The notes beneath the pieces were generated by a model. The model was not told the DNA's origin. It searched no databases and saw nothing but the letters and a program-made list of their open reading frames with translations. A program made the translations under genes and the position numbers. From Dyadobacter sp. CECT 9275 (GTDB taxonomy: Bacteria > Bacteroidota > Bacteroidia > Cytophagales > Spirosomataceae): a stretch of DNA of 64,000 nt. Position 1 is the stretch's first letter. Each line of letters opens with the position of its first letter. The DNA lies in contig NZ_CAJRAF010000001.1 of the NCBI RefSeq assembly GCF_907164905.1, positions 1,089,001-1,153,000 on the forward strand, written 5' to 3'. Positions 25,807 to 35,349 of the stretch are shown here, in pieces.

Positions 25807-28056
25807 ATGTACCGTAAGCCAGCGCTATTAATTTTCGTTTGCATACTTCTTGTGATCGGTTGTACCACGGCTATGAAAACGACCGTATTCCGGTCGCCAG
25901 AAAAGAAGGCAGTAAACCTGTACCCTTCCGCTGCATATCTTTCGCCGGAGGAAACAATCCATTCGATCACTTTACCCGAAGGATATCATCTTGAACTCGT
26001 CGCCAGCGAGCCGATGATCTCAGAACCGGTTGCTATGGTATGGGATGCCAACGGCAGGTTGTTTGTGGCGGAGATGCGAACTTACATGCAGGACATTGAA
26101 GCCACTGGTGAGAACCTTCCCACCAGCAGGATCTCCCTTTTGGAAGATACCAACGGGGACGGCAAAATGGATAAGAGCTCTGTATTCATTGATAGTCTGG
26201 TTTTGCCAAGAATGATGCTTCCACTGAACGATCGGCTCATTGTAGCCGAAACCTATACCGGAAACTTGTATAGTTACCGGGACACCAATGCCGACGGAAA
26301 AGCAGATGAAAAGATACTGGTTTACAAAGATGACCAGCGCGATAACCGCAATCTGGAACATCAGGAAAGCGGATTGATCTGGAACATAGACAATTGGATT
26401 TACGTGAGCAACGGGCCTATCCGGTATCGTTTCGAAAATGGCCAACTCCGGTCCGACACGCTGCCGGATCATTCCCGGGGCCAGTGGGGACTTACCTACG
26501 ACAATTATGGAAGGCTGTTTTACTCGGCCGCCGGTAGCGAAAATCCGGTGTTTGGCTTTCAGCAGAACCCGGCCTACGGCGAACTGGAGTTTTACCGGGA
26601 TCAGTGGGAAAAGGGTTTCGAAAAGGTATGGCCCGCTATCGCAACCCCGGATGTGGAAGGAGGTGCTAAGCGTTTGCGCGGAGATAGTACACTGAATCAT
26701 TTCACAGGTGCTTGCGGTCAGTCGATCTATAGAGGAAACAGGCTTCCCGCTGATCTGGTTGGCGATTATATTATTCCCGAACCGGTTGGTCGGCTCATCC
26801 GTCGCGCGAGGGTTACCAATCAGAATGGTAAAAGGGTGTTGAAAAATGCTTACGAGGGTGAGACCGAGTTCCTCACATCTACAGACATGAATTTTCGTCC
26901 CGTGAACACGGCGACCGGACCCGATGGCTGCCTCTATATTGTGGACATGTACCGGGGTATTATTCAGGAGGGTACCTGGACAGGCCCGAAATCCTATCTC
27001 AGGCCTCAGATATTGAGCAAAAAACTTGATAAGAACATCGGTCGGGGACGAATTTACAGGTTGGTGCACGATGACTATAAGCCTGATAGAATACTTCCTC
27101 TTCTGAAAGCAACAGATTCACAGCTTGTCAGCTATTTGTCTCACGCAAATGGCTGGGTACGTGACAATGCCCAGGTGCTTCTCATTTCACGGAACGCTGC
27201 GAACGTAATTCCAGATTTGCGTAGGTTGGCAGAGGGACGCACATCATTTCTTTCAGGCGTGTTTTCGGGAAAGAAAGAGGCAGACCACCTTGGCCGTCTT
27301 CACGCACTCTGGACATTGGAAGGACTGGGTTATGTGGAAAAGGATTTTTTGAAAAAAGTCCTTCAGGACGAACACCCGCAACTCCGGAAGGCTGCCATCA
27401 GGATACTTGAACCTTACGTGAAAAAAGGTGATACAGAGGTACAGAATTGGCTGGAAACCCTCAAAGACGATCCGGACTATGATGTGCGCATCCAGATCAC
27501 GCAATCACTTCGCTTTGTCAACAACGATAAATCGCGGGAATTACTGGCCCATATTATTAATCAAAGCCCTGGAAACGAAATGCTTACCGCCACCGTGCGG
27601 CAGACTCTGGGCGTATTGGAAATGGTGAAGCCCCTTGCGGTCTATACCAAAGGTTTCAGCGCCGCTGACAGCACCCTGATTACCAGAGGATCGGTCATTT
27701 TTAAAGAGCTCTGTTCAACCTGTCACGGAGCCGATGGAAAAGGTATACAGCTGGGCGAGAGCGGTATGGCTGCGCCACCGCTTAGCGGATCGGCAAGGGT
27801 AAGGGGGGAGAAAGATATCCTGATCAATATCGTCATGTATGGTTTGATGGGGCCGGTTGATGGCAAAACTTATCCCGGAATGATGCCTGAAATGAAATCA
27901 AATAATGATGAATGGCTTGCTTCTGTAACCAGCTACATACGTACCAACCTGGATAACAGCGCATCGGTGGTGAGCACTGCCGATGTGACGCGAATACGTA
28001 AGACCGTTCCCGACCGCTGGGCGTGGACTTTGAAAGAACTTGGCCTTGAAAAATAA
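25807..28056 (+). CDS. PVC-type dehydrogenase-like lipoprotein with cytochrome c domain (paralogue)
   Basis: This 749-residue lipoprotein (lipobox VIGC, Cys about 19) is collinear with the gene at 20946 through its whole length. It shares the propeller (PEGYHLELVASEPMISEPVA, DTNGDGKMDKSS), then HEAT-like helices (DEHPQLRKAAIRILEPYVKK), then cytochrome c with C636-x-x-C-H640 and a PGMMPEM axial-Met candidate. Identity between the two is high enough to read by eye, which indicates a local duplication. The function is probably periplasmic carbohydrate oxidation with electron transfer to the respiratory chain. Two related copies suggest two substrates or linkage positions. Confidence 0.85.
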   Translation: MYRKPALLIFVCILLVIGCTTAMKTTVFRSPEKKAVNLYPSAAYLSPEETIHSITLPEGYHLELVASEPMISEPVAMVWDANGRLFVAEMRTYMQDIEATGENLPTSRISLLEDTNGDGKMDKSSVFIDSLVLPRMMLPLNDRLIVAETYTGNLYSYRDTNADGKADEKILVYKDDQRDNRNLEHQESGLIWNIDNWIYVSNGPIRYRFENGQLRSDTLPDHSRGQWGLTYDNYGRLFYSAAGSENPVFGFQQNPAYGELEFYRDQWEKGFEKVWPAIATPDVEGGAKRLRGDSTLNHFTGACGQSIYRGNRLPADLVGDYIIPEPVGRLIRRARVTNQNGKRVLKNAYEGETEFLTSTDMNFRPVNTATGPDGCLYIVDMYRGIIQEGTWTGPKSYLRPQILSKKLDKNIGRGRIYRLVHDDYKPDRILPLLKATDSQLVSYLSHANGWVRDNAQVLLISRNAANVIPDLRRLAEGRTSFLSGVFSGKKEADHLGRLHALWTLEGLGYVEKDFLKKVLQDEHPQLRKAAIRILEPYVKKGDTEVQNWLETLKDDPDYDVRIQITQSLRFVNNDKSRELLAHIINQSPGNEMLTATVRQTLGVLEMVKPLAVYTKGFSAADSTLITRGSVIFKELCSTCHGADGKGIQLGESGMAAPPLSGSARVRGEKDILINIVMYGLMGPVDGKTYPGMMPEMKSNNDEWLASVTSYIRTNLDNSASVVSTADVTRIRKTVPDRWAWTLKELGLEK

Positions 28057-28096
28057 CGATCCGGGCACACCGGGAAATTAAACCCTGTTTAAGAAG

Positions 28097-29587
28097 ATGA
28101 ACAAATTGTACCTGAGTGTTTGTTTTTTTTTAGTAATTGTTTGGGTGACAGGTTGTAACAAGACCGGTGAGGCTCCTGAAAAATATGGTGCTCTCCCCAG
28201 TGAGAGACAACTCGCCTGGCACAAGCTGGAAAACTATGCATTCCTCCATTTTACCGTAAATACCTTTACCGACAAGGAATGGGGTTATGGAGATGAGGCG
28301 GAATCGGTTTTTAATCCGACCGATTTCGATGCGGATCAGATCGTGGGTACTTTGAAAAAGGCGGGCTTCAAGGGAGCCATTCTTACCGCCAAACACCACG
28401 ATGGGTTTTGTCTGTGGCCATCCATGTTCACTGAACACTCTGTAAAGAACTCGAAATGGAAAAACGGAAAGGGGGACGTAGTCAGGGAAATCTCGGATGC
28501 CTGTAAAAGACATGGTATTAAGTTTGGCGTATATTTATCACCGTGGGATAGAAATCATGCGGATTACGGCACACCGAAATATGTCGAATATTACCGCAAC
28601 CAGCTCCGGGAACTGCTTACCGGGTATGGCGAGATCTTCGAAATCTGGTTCGACGGGGCCAATGGCGGGGATGGGTATTATGGAGGAAAAAGGGAAGTCA
28701 GGAAGATAGACGCGAGTAACTATTATGAATGGGAAAAAACCTTGAAGATTGTGCGCGAACTGCAGCCCAACGCGGCGGTGTTCAGCGACGCCGGACCGGA
28801 TATACGCTGGGTTGGAAACGAGGGGGGCTATTCCAATGACACCTGCTGGGCGACTTATACGCCCAGTCCCCGGGAAGGATTTACCAGGGCCTGGGCCGGG
28901 ACCACGAAAGACTGGGAGGGGGAGAAGGGGCATATGAATGGAAAGTATTGGATGCCTGCCGAAACGGATGTGTCCATTCGAAAGGGATGGTTCTACCATG
29001 ATTCTGAGAACAGCGACAAAGTGAAAAGTGTGGATAGTCTGGTGAAGATTTATTTCAAATCGGTTGGAAACGGAACTTCCCTCAACCTGAACCTCCCGCC
29101 CGACAAACGGGGAAAAATCCATCCGACCGATTCTACCAACCTCATGGGACTTAAAGCATATCTGGATGAAGGATATAAGCACAATTTCCTCGCGGACAGT
29201 AAGATATCAGCAGGCGAAAACGGGGGATCTGTAAAGATCTCATCCTACGAACTTACCGACAGTGACGACGAAACCTATTGGTATAACGGGAAAAACACAA
29301 ATGCCAAGGTAATCACTTTTGAACTGGAGAAGGAAGCGGAATTCAATTGTTTTATGCTGAAAGAATATATTCCGCTCGGGCAGCGGGTTAAATCCTTTTC
29401 CATTGAAGTGTTTGACGGGGAAAAATGGAAGGAAATGGCCCGCGGAGCAACAATCGGTTATAAACGGCTTCTGAAGTTTCCACCCCAAAAAGCGAAAAAG
29501 ATAAGGGTGTTGATAAAGGATGCGCTGGCTACACCGCTCATTGCGGAAACAGGGCTATATCGTTTCCCGGACTTGAAAAGGAAATGA
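28097..29587 (+). CDS. GH29 alpha-L-fucosidase with discoidin-like C-terminal domain
   Basis: The 496-residue lipoprotein precursor (lipobox VTGC) has the GH29 TIM-barrel: WHKLENYAFLHFTVNTFTDKEWG, GAILTAKHHDGFCLWPS, FGVYLSPWDRN and IWFDGANGGDG, with D186 as the expected nucleophile in the WFDG motif. Residues about 365-490 form an F5/8 type C-like module (KVITFELEKEAEFNCFMLKEYIPLGQRVKSF is the typical region). It would remove terminal alpha-L-fucose with retention. The acid/base residue varies in GH29 and was not assigned. It is 40 bp from the PVC gene upstream and probably co-transcribed. Confidence 0.9.
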   Translation: MNKLYLSVCFFLVIVWVTGCNKTGEAPEKYGALPSERQLAWHKLENYAFLHFTVNTFTDKEWGYGDEAESVFNPTDFDADQIVGTLKKAGFKGAILTAKHHDGFCLWPSMFTEHSVKNSKWKNGKGDVVREISDACKRHGIKFGVYLSPWDRNHADYGTPKYVEYYRNQLRELLTGYGEIFEIWFDGANGGDGYYGGKREVRKIDASNYYEWEKTLKIVRELQPNAAVFSDAGPDIRWVGNEGGYSNDTCWATYTPSPREGFTRAWAGTTKDWEGEKGHMNGKYWMPAETDVSIRKGWFYHDSENSDKVKSVDSLVKIYFKSVGNGTSLNLNLPPDKRGKIHPTDSTNLMGLKAYLDEGYKHNFLADSKISAGENGGSVKISSYELTDSDDETYWYNGKNTNAKVITFELEKEAEFNCFMLKEYIPLGQRVKSFSIEVFDGEKWKEMARGATIGYKRLLKFPPQKAKKIRVLIKDALATPLIAETGLYRFPDLKRK

Positions 29588-29766
29588 GCTGCATGATGCA
29601 GGTTTTTTTGGGAGGGTAAAATCGAAATATAAATGGAGGTTCATGGTTGGTGGCTGTTTTTCAGATATCGGGCGGAATCGGATGAATTTCGCTCAGATAT
29701 TTTGTCCCGGCATCGTTCAAGTAGGCAGAAATAAAATATTCAAAGCAATCTATTAAGTCCTGAAAA

Positions 29767-31584
29767 ATGTTTTCTAAGCGCAGTTTTAATTCTTTCTGGT
29801 GGATTCGGTTCTGCTTGATTATCAGTAGTCTGTGGTTCGGTGAGGCCCATGCGCAGACCGTTTCTTTAAGCGACTTACGATTTTTTAAGAATCCGGGTAA
29901 TAACTGGCGGATCGTGGGTGGGGTAACGGCGGACCTTTCGAAGCACAACGAACTAAAGGCCAAACCGGGTGAAGGTATTTTAGTAAATGCCTCGGAAGTC
30001 GGAAGCGGTACACACCTGGAAACTGTTGCCGAACATGGAGATCTCGAACTGGAACTCGACTATATGATGGCACTGGGTTCAAATTCAGGTATTTACTTCC
30101 AGGGGCGTTACGAGATCCAGTTGCTTGATAGCTGGCTGATCAGAAAGGTTAGTGAAAACGACAACGGATCAATCTATGGCCGGCAGGCGGGAAGGCAAAA
30201 TGCAAGTCGTGCAGCCGGACTCTGGCAGCATATGAAAGTCAGGTTCAGAGCACCCCGTTTTGACCCAAATGGTAAAAAAACGGAGAATGCGCGGGTTGTC
30301 AGTCTTTACCTGAACGAGGTATTGATCCATGACAATGTGGAGCTGCCCTGGCAGACAGCCGGTGCCGTTCAACCCAATGAGGTCGCCAAAGGGTCATTGC
30401 TCATTCAGGGAGACCATGGCAGGGTTGCTTTTCGTAACATCAGCTTCAAACTGCTTGACACACCCTCTCCCTCGCTCGCTCACCTGCATTATGCGGTTTA
30501 TAAGGGCCAGAATACGAAGATTCCGGATTTCAGGGTCGCAAAGGCCCAATCGGAAGGAAACCAGACCAGCCTCTTTTCAGGAATAGCGGACAGATCCAAT
30601 AACTTTTTGATTCGCTACACCGGTACTCTGGAAGTTGGTGAAGCGGCCAAATACGACCTTTTCCTGGTCGCGGATGGTGGTTTTTCCAGATTAACCATCG
30701 ATGGAAAGGAAATATTTGATTGGGATAATCCTAATTGGCGGCAGTCACGTTCCGCTGAATTACCCGCCGGAGCATTGCCCTTTGAACTTATTTATTCCAA
30801 AGTAAACCAGGACGACCAGCCCGCACTCGGTCTGACCATTTCCGGAGCCAGGCTTCTGCCTACATTTACGGGTGATACCTGGGCCGTAGCAGGAAGATAT
30901 GAACAGGAAGGGCCGGTCTACATCGATGCGCCTGCACCGTTGGTGATACGCAGTTTCATGGATGTGCCCGAAAGAAATGCAGGCGACAAAACGCACCGTG
31001 CCACACATGCAGTTTCGGTAGGTGATCCGGCGGGCATTCATTACACCTACGACATGGACTTTGGGACTTTATTGCAATCATGGAGGGGTGACTTTCTGGA
31101 AGCTACGCCCATGTGGAGGGGCAGGGGTAACGGTTCGTCCCTGCCACGAGGCGTATTAAGCCGGTTGGGCACCCCAGGCCTGACGCTATGCCGACTGAAA
31201 ACGTCGGCAAGTCCCTGGCCTTCCGACACGACCGGAACGGGGTATGCGCCGGGCGGGTACTCACTAGATGCGCAGGATCAGCCAACTTTTTGGTACGAGG
31301 TATTGGGCGCGGCGGTCAGCGACGCAATCCGGCCCGTATCCACCGGCGAAGGCGTCCACCGTGAGATCACCGTGCAAAATCCGGGAGCCGATCTGTATGC
31401 TTTGCTGGCTTCGGGATCAGTCATTGAACAACTGGACGATCTCACCTATCTGATCGGAGACAGCCAGTATTATATCAAAATGGATAGCAGTGTCCCGAAG
31501 CCGCTGATCAGATCGTCATCGGGAGGGCAGGAACTAATCGTGCCATTGGATGAGGGCAAGTTGTCCTATTCGATATGGTTTTGA
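29767..31584 (+). CDS. DUF1080 (3-keto-glycoside hydrolase-like) and PA14-domain secreted protein
   Basis: The signal peptide ends EAHAQ (about residue 30). Residues about 38-215 are a DUF1080/GH16-like jelly roll (GDLELELDYMMALGSNSGIYFQGRYEIQLLDSW, WQHMKVRFRAPRF, HGRVAFRNISFKLL), a family shown in other bacteria to act on 3-keto-sugars. Residues about 238-358 are a PA14 carbohydrate-binding module (YTGTLEVGEAAKYDLFLVADGG). The last 230 residues match the region that often links such proteins to a dehydrogenase/cytochrome partner. That partner is the next gene (31638), encoded separately here 53 bp away. Confidence 0.8.
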   Translation: MFSKRSFNSFWWIRFCLIISSLWFGEAHAQTVSLSDLRFFKNPGNNWRIVGGVTADLSKHNELKAKPGEGILVNASEVGSGTHLETVAEHGDLELELDYMMALGSNSGIYFQGRYEIQLLDSWLIRKVSENDNGSIYGRQAGRQNASRAAGLWQHMKVRFRAPRFDPNGKKTENARVVSLYLNEVLIHDNVELPWQTAGAVQPNEVAKGSLLIQGDHGRVAFRNISFKLLDTPSPSLAHLHYAVYKGQNTKIPDFRVAKAQSEGNQTSLFSGIADRSNNFLIRYTGTLEVGEAAKYDLFLVADGGFSRLTIDGKEIFDWDNPNWRQSRSAELPAGALPFELIYSKVNQDDQPALGLTISGARLLPTFTGDTWAVAGRYEQEGPVYIDAPAPLVIRSFMDVPERNAGDKTHRATHAVSVGDPAGIHYTYDMDFGTLLQSWRGDFLEATPMWRGRGNGSSLPRGVLSRLGTPGLTLCRLKTSASPWPSDTTGTGYAPGGYSLDAQDQPTFWYEVLGAAVSDAIRPVSTGEGVHREITVQNPGADLYALLASGSVIEQLDDLTYLIGDSQYYIKMDSSVPKPLIRSSSGGQELIVPLDEGKLSYSIWF

Positions 31585-31637
31585 TTTTCCTGATACCTGT
31601 TTTATTTCATCCAATTTAAACCTGAATCCCATCGCAA

Positions 31638-33614
31638 ATGAATTTTATCAAGTACGATCTGGTAAGAAATAAACCGACAACACTCGTTTTCGCAACAATA
31701 CTGATATTGTCCTGTTGCCGGCTGGCAGCTCAGGAATCTCCAGAAGAGACAGATTATTTTAAAATATTTCCGGTCACAGCGCCGGAAGATGCCGTATTGG
31801 AAGTGGGGGGCCTGGCAAGTATCCCGAATGGTGATCTTGCTGTGGCGACGCGTCGCGGAGATATTTATATCATTGAGAACCCAACTGCCCGGTATCCTTA
31901 TTTCCGGAAATTCGCGAGCGGTCTGCACGAGGTGCTCGGGCTGGCCTACAAGGACGGTGCCTTGTATGCGGCTCAGCGTGGCGAGCTGACCAAAATTACA
32001 GATACCAATAAAGATGGGCATTCGGATAAATCTAAGTTAAGTGATACGGGTACCGACGGCAAGGCCGACACCTTCGAAACAATCTACGCATGGCCGCTCA
32101 CGGGCAATTACCATGAGTATAGTTATGGACCGAAAATCGCTGCCGACGGTACGTTTTTCGTTTCTGCGAACGTCGCTTTCTTTGATGAGGAATGGTGGAG
32201 CGGAGCAAGTCGGGTGCCATGGCGCGGGTGGGTGATGCATATCACAGGTAAAAACAAAATGGAGCCGTGGGCAACGGGAATGCGCTCACCCTGCGGACTC
32301 GGTATCATTGACGGTGAGCTCTTCTACGCCGACAACCAGGGTGACTGGATCGGCTCGGGCGGAATATGGCATTTGAAAAAAGGGGCCTGGACCGGGCATC
32401 CTGCAGGGTTACAATGGTCGGGGCAACCCAATTCACCGGTTAAAATTTTAAAGGACGATGTGTACGCCATTGTAGACCCCCGTAAAAAGCGAGGCGGCAA
32501 TGGGGAGTGGATCAAACCGGAAAACAATGTGAATGACAGGATTATACCTCTCTATACACTGAAAGACAAATTTCCTGCCTTGCAGACACCCGCAGTATGG
32601 CTTCCGCACGGCATATTCGGTGTTTCCAATTCGGAGCTCGTCAAAATCCCGGACAATGCTTTCGGGGCTTTTGGCGGACAAATCCTGATCGGAGACCAGG
32701 GGCAGAGCAAGATCATGCGGGTATTTATGGAAAAGGTCAAAGGAGAATACCAGGGTGCGGCCTTTGACTTCCGTTCGGGCTTCAACTCAGGTGTGCTGCG
32801 TATGGCCTGGGCTGGTGACGGCTCCTTGTTTGTAGGAGAAACCAGCCGTGGCTGGGGTGCATCCGGCAATGCATTGCAGGGGCTTGAACGCCTCGCCTGG
32901 AGCGGCCAGGATCCATTTGAAATGAAGGCAGTGCGGGCCATGCCGGATGGTTTTGAGATCGAATTTACCAAACCGGCCGATAGCAGAAGCGCCGCAAACC
33001 CCGCTTCCTATAACGTTTCGAGCTTTATCTACAAATACCACCCCGTGTACGGAAGTCCGCCGGTAAATCAGCAGGTTAATAAGGTTAAGGGTGTGAAATT
33101 ATCCCCTGATGGACTCAAAGCGCGCATCGTTGTTGACAACCTGCGACCGTATTATATTCACGAGATCCGCCTGCCGGGTGTGAAAAGCGCCGAAGGGGCC
33201 TACATGCTGGTACATCCGTTGGCCTATTATACTCTCAATAATATTCCGGATGGCGAGAAGTTGAGTTTTTCGGAATTGAGCACAAAAGAACAGGATGGCT
33301 CGGGTATTCCTGCAAAACTAACCGGCAAGCCTACATCTGCCCGGAACCGTGTTCCTACTTTTGAGGAGATCAAACCGCTGCTTGGCAAATACACATGCCT
33401 GGCTTGCCATAGTGCTGACAAGCGCCAGGTGGGTCCGGCCTATGCCTCAGTCGCGCAGAAGAATTATACCAATGAACAAATCGTAGAGCTGATATATAAT
33501 CCAAAACCTAAAAACTGGCCGGACTTTGCTACGGAAATGCCTCCCATGCCTCAAGTGCCCAAATCGGATGCCCTCAGGATTGCGGCATGGATCAATTCGC
33601 TGTCAAAAAACTAA
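31638..33614 (+). CDS. sugar-dehydrogenase-like beta-propeller with C-terminal cytochrome c
   Basis: This 658-residue exported protein (signal or lipobox near LILSCC) has a soluble glucose/sorbosone-dehydrogenase-like propeller at about residues 50-440 (LEVGGLASIPNGDLAVATRRGDIYII, AWPLTGNYHEYSYGPKIAADGTFFV, PHGIFGVSNSELV). A linker at about 440-570 resembles a beta-sandwich, and a small cytochrome c carries C587-x-x-C-H591 (TCLACHSADKRQVGPAYASVA) and a PPMPQVP axial-Met candidate. It is the fourth carrier-linked dehydrogenase candidate of the run and the natural electron-transfer partner of the DUF1080-PA14 protein upstream. Confidence 0.82.
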   Translation: MNFIKYDLVRNKPTTLVFATILILSCCRLAAQESPEETDYFKIFPVTAPEDAVLEVGGLASIPNGDLAVATRRGDIYIIENPTARYPYFRKFASGLHEVLGLAYKDGALYAAQRGELTKITDTNKDGHSDKSKLSDTGTDGKADTFETIYAWPLTGNYHEYSYGPKIAADGTFFVSANVAFFDEEWWSGASRVPWRGWVMHITGKNKMEPWATGMRSPCGLGIIDGELFYADNQGDWIGSGGIWHLKKGAWTGHPAGLQWSGQPNSPVKILKDDVYAIVDPRKKRGGNGEWIKPENNVNDRIIPLYTLKDKFPALQTPAVWLPHGIFGVSNSELVKIPDNAFGAFGGQILIGDQGQSKIMRVFMEKVKGEYQGAAFDFRSGFNSGVLRMAWAGDGSLFVGETSRGWGASGNALQGLERLAWSGQDPFEMKAVRAMPDGFEIEFTKPADSRSAANPASYNVSSFIYKYHPVYGSPPVNQQVNKVKGVKLSPDGLKARIVVDNLRPYYIHEIRLPGVKSAEGAYMLVHPLAYYTLNNIPDGEKLSFSELSTKEQDGSGIPAKLTGKPTSARNRVPTFEEIKPLLGKYTCLACHSADKRQVGPAYASVAQKNYTNEQIVELIYNPKPKNWPDFATEMPPMPQVPKSDALRIAAWINSLSKN

Positions 33615-33654
33615 ACCTCTTTTTGCTACTTCAATTTCCTAAACCCTTAACCAT

Positions 33655-34467
33655 ATGTTGAATACGACGCATCCAGCCCACTTTCCAATTCCTGTAAGGG
33701 TGTGGGCCATCCTCTGTTTACTGTTGATGTGCGCGGGCGTTTCGGAGCGGGTTCTGGCGCAGGCTGTCAAACCCGAGAAACGCCTTCTCGTTTTTTCTAA
33801 ATCGGCAGGATTCCGGCATTCGTCGATACCAGTTGGGAAAGCCGCCATTGTGAAGCTGTGCAGGCAAAACGGATTTTCGGTTGATACCACGGAAAATGCC
33901 GCGCTTTTTACCGATGAAAATTTAAAGAAATACGGGGCCGTGCTATTCCTTAATACCACGGGAGGTGTATTGGACGCGAATCAGCAAGCCGCGTTTGAGA
34001 GATTTATCAGGGCCGGGGCAGGATACGTGGGTATTCATGCAGCAACGGATACAGATCATCAATGGCCTTGGTACACAGCCCTTTCGGGTGCCTGGTTTAC
34101 GGGCCATCCCGACCAGGATACGGTTCAAACCACGGTTGTGAGCAGGGATCATATTTCGATGAAAGGGTTCCCCGAACACTGGTGGATTAAAGACGAATTG
34201 TACAATTTCGGAAATCTTAACCCCGATATCAAAGTCCTGTTGACCATTGATGAAAAAGCCTATGAAGGCGGGGACATGGGGGACTTTCATCCGATGTCCT
34301 GGTACCATGAATTCGACGGCGGGAGATCATTTTATACCGCATTTGGTCACAGGGAAGATTTGTATAGCAATCCGGTATATCTGAAACATTTGTTCGGAGG
34401 TATTCAGTATGCTTTAAAAAAAAGAAAAATTCCGGCTCATTTTCATGCAGATAAATCAAAAGAATAG
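33655..34467 (+). CDS. ThuA-domain secreted protein
   Basis: The 270-residue protein has an N-terminal signal segment ending RVLAQA and a single ThuA (class-I-glutamine-amidotransferase-like) domain: LLVFSKSAGFRHSSIPVGKAAI, YGAVLFLNTTGGVLDANQQAAF, GYVGIHAATDT, MSWYHEFDGGRSFYTAFGH. ThuA proteins occur in trehalose/disaccharide 3-keto catabolism, but the catalytic role is unsettled. It is a stand-alone counterpart of the ThuA domain fused at the C-terminus of the 13156 protein. Confidence 0.88.
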   Translation: MLNTTHPAHFPIPVRVWAILCLLLMCAGVSERVLAQAVKPEKRLLVFSKSAGFRHSSIPVGKAAIVKLCRQNGFSVDTTENAALFTDENLKKYGAVLFLNTTGGVLDANQQAAFERFIRAGAGYVGIHAATDTDHQWPWYTALSGAWFTGHPDQDTVQTTVVSRDHISMKGFPEHWWIKDELYNFGNLNPDIKVLLTIDEKAYEGGDMGDFHPMSWYHEFDGGRSFYTAFGHREDLYSNPVYLKHLFGGIQYALKKRKIPAHFHADKSKE

Positions 34468-34521
34468 AGCGGTTCGTGTCTTTTAAAACTACTGATACAA
34501 ATTGAGTTTGCCTGATATACG

Positions 34522-35283
34522 ATGTCTGAAAAAGAAGTGACCCGGCGCAATTTTGTTCGCGCATCCGTGAAGGGAATGGCTTTTCTGCCGCTTTCCGCTT
34601 ATGTCGATTCCCCTATACGAGGAACTGTCGCCACGCTCAGTATTGTCTGCGTAGGAGGCCATCCTGATGATCCTGAAACCGGTTGTGGCGGTACACTTGC
34701 AAAATTTGCCAAAGCCGGACACAAAGTCACGATCATTTATCTGACAAACGGAGATGCGGGAATTCCTGGAAAAAGCCATTCGGAAGCCGCTGCCATTCGT
34801 ACCGCCGAAGCGAAGCAGGCCTGCGAAATCCTCGGAGCGAAACCTGTATTTGCGGGCCAGGTCGACGGTGCGTCGGTCGTGACGAACGAGTGGTACGGAA
34901 AAATCAGGAAGCTGATTGAAGATGAAAATCCGGATATGCTGTTTACCCATTGGCCGATTGATTCCCACAAAGATCATCTGGCTGCCAGCATCATGACCCA
35001 GCGTGCTTACATTGATATGGGAGGAAAATTCCCCCTGTATTTCTATGAAGTCTGTACCGGAAGGCAAACCCGGAATTTTCACCCTACGGATTATGTCGAT
35101 ATCTCGGAAACGCAGGCGCAGAAAAGAAGGGCTGTGTTTTGTCACAAAAGCCAGGGTTTTGTTTCACTGGAATTTTATCAGAGGGATCACGGAATGATGG
35201 AAGATTTTCGGGGCATGAGTATTGGTACCAAAGCGGCTGAAGGCTTTGTAAGGTTTGTGAACGAGGGGGAAAGTATTCTTTGA
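34522..35283 (+). CDS. PIG-L family zinc-dependent deacetylase, Tat-exported
   Basis: A twin-arginine leader (EVTRRNFVRASVKGMAF) precedes a PIG-L/LmbE fold. The metal/catalytic motif is G-G-H47-P-D49-D50 with a second His-containing motif THWPIDSHKDH. Family members remove N-acetyl groups from GlcNAc-like sugars or related conjugates using zinc. The length of 253 fits the family. It sits in the enzyme run, 54 bp after the ThuA gene, and may deacetylate the imported glycan; the substrate is unknown. A second, much larger PIG-L protein is encoded at 45865. Confidence 0.88.
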   Translation: MSEKEVTRRNFVRASVKGMAFLPLSAYVDSPIRGTVATLSIVCVGGHPDDPETGCGGTLAKFAKAGHKVTIIYLTNGDAGIPGKSHSEAAAIRTAEAKQACEILGAKPVFAGQVDGASVVTNEWYGKIRKLIEDENPDMLFTHWPIDSHKDHLAASIMTQRAYIDMGGKFPLYFYEVCTGRQTRNFHPTDYVDISETQAQKRRAVFCHKSQGFVSLEFYQRDHGMMEDFRGMSIGTKAAEGFVRFVNEGESIL

Positions 35284-35349
35284 TAATTGTCCGAAATTGA
35301 CTGATTATCAATCCATCATAAGGTATACATGTCTATTACAGCGTTTTGA

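Noticed and set aside
26020..27069. 349-codon minus-strand frame opposite the PVC gene
   Set aside because: It is antisense to a well-supported gene, with no family signal, and is explained by codon bias of the real gene.
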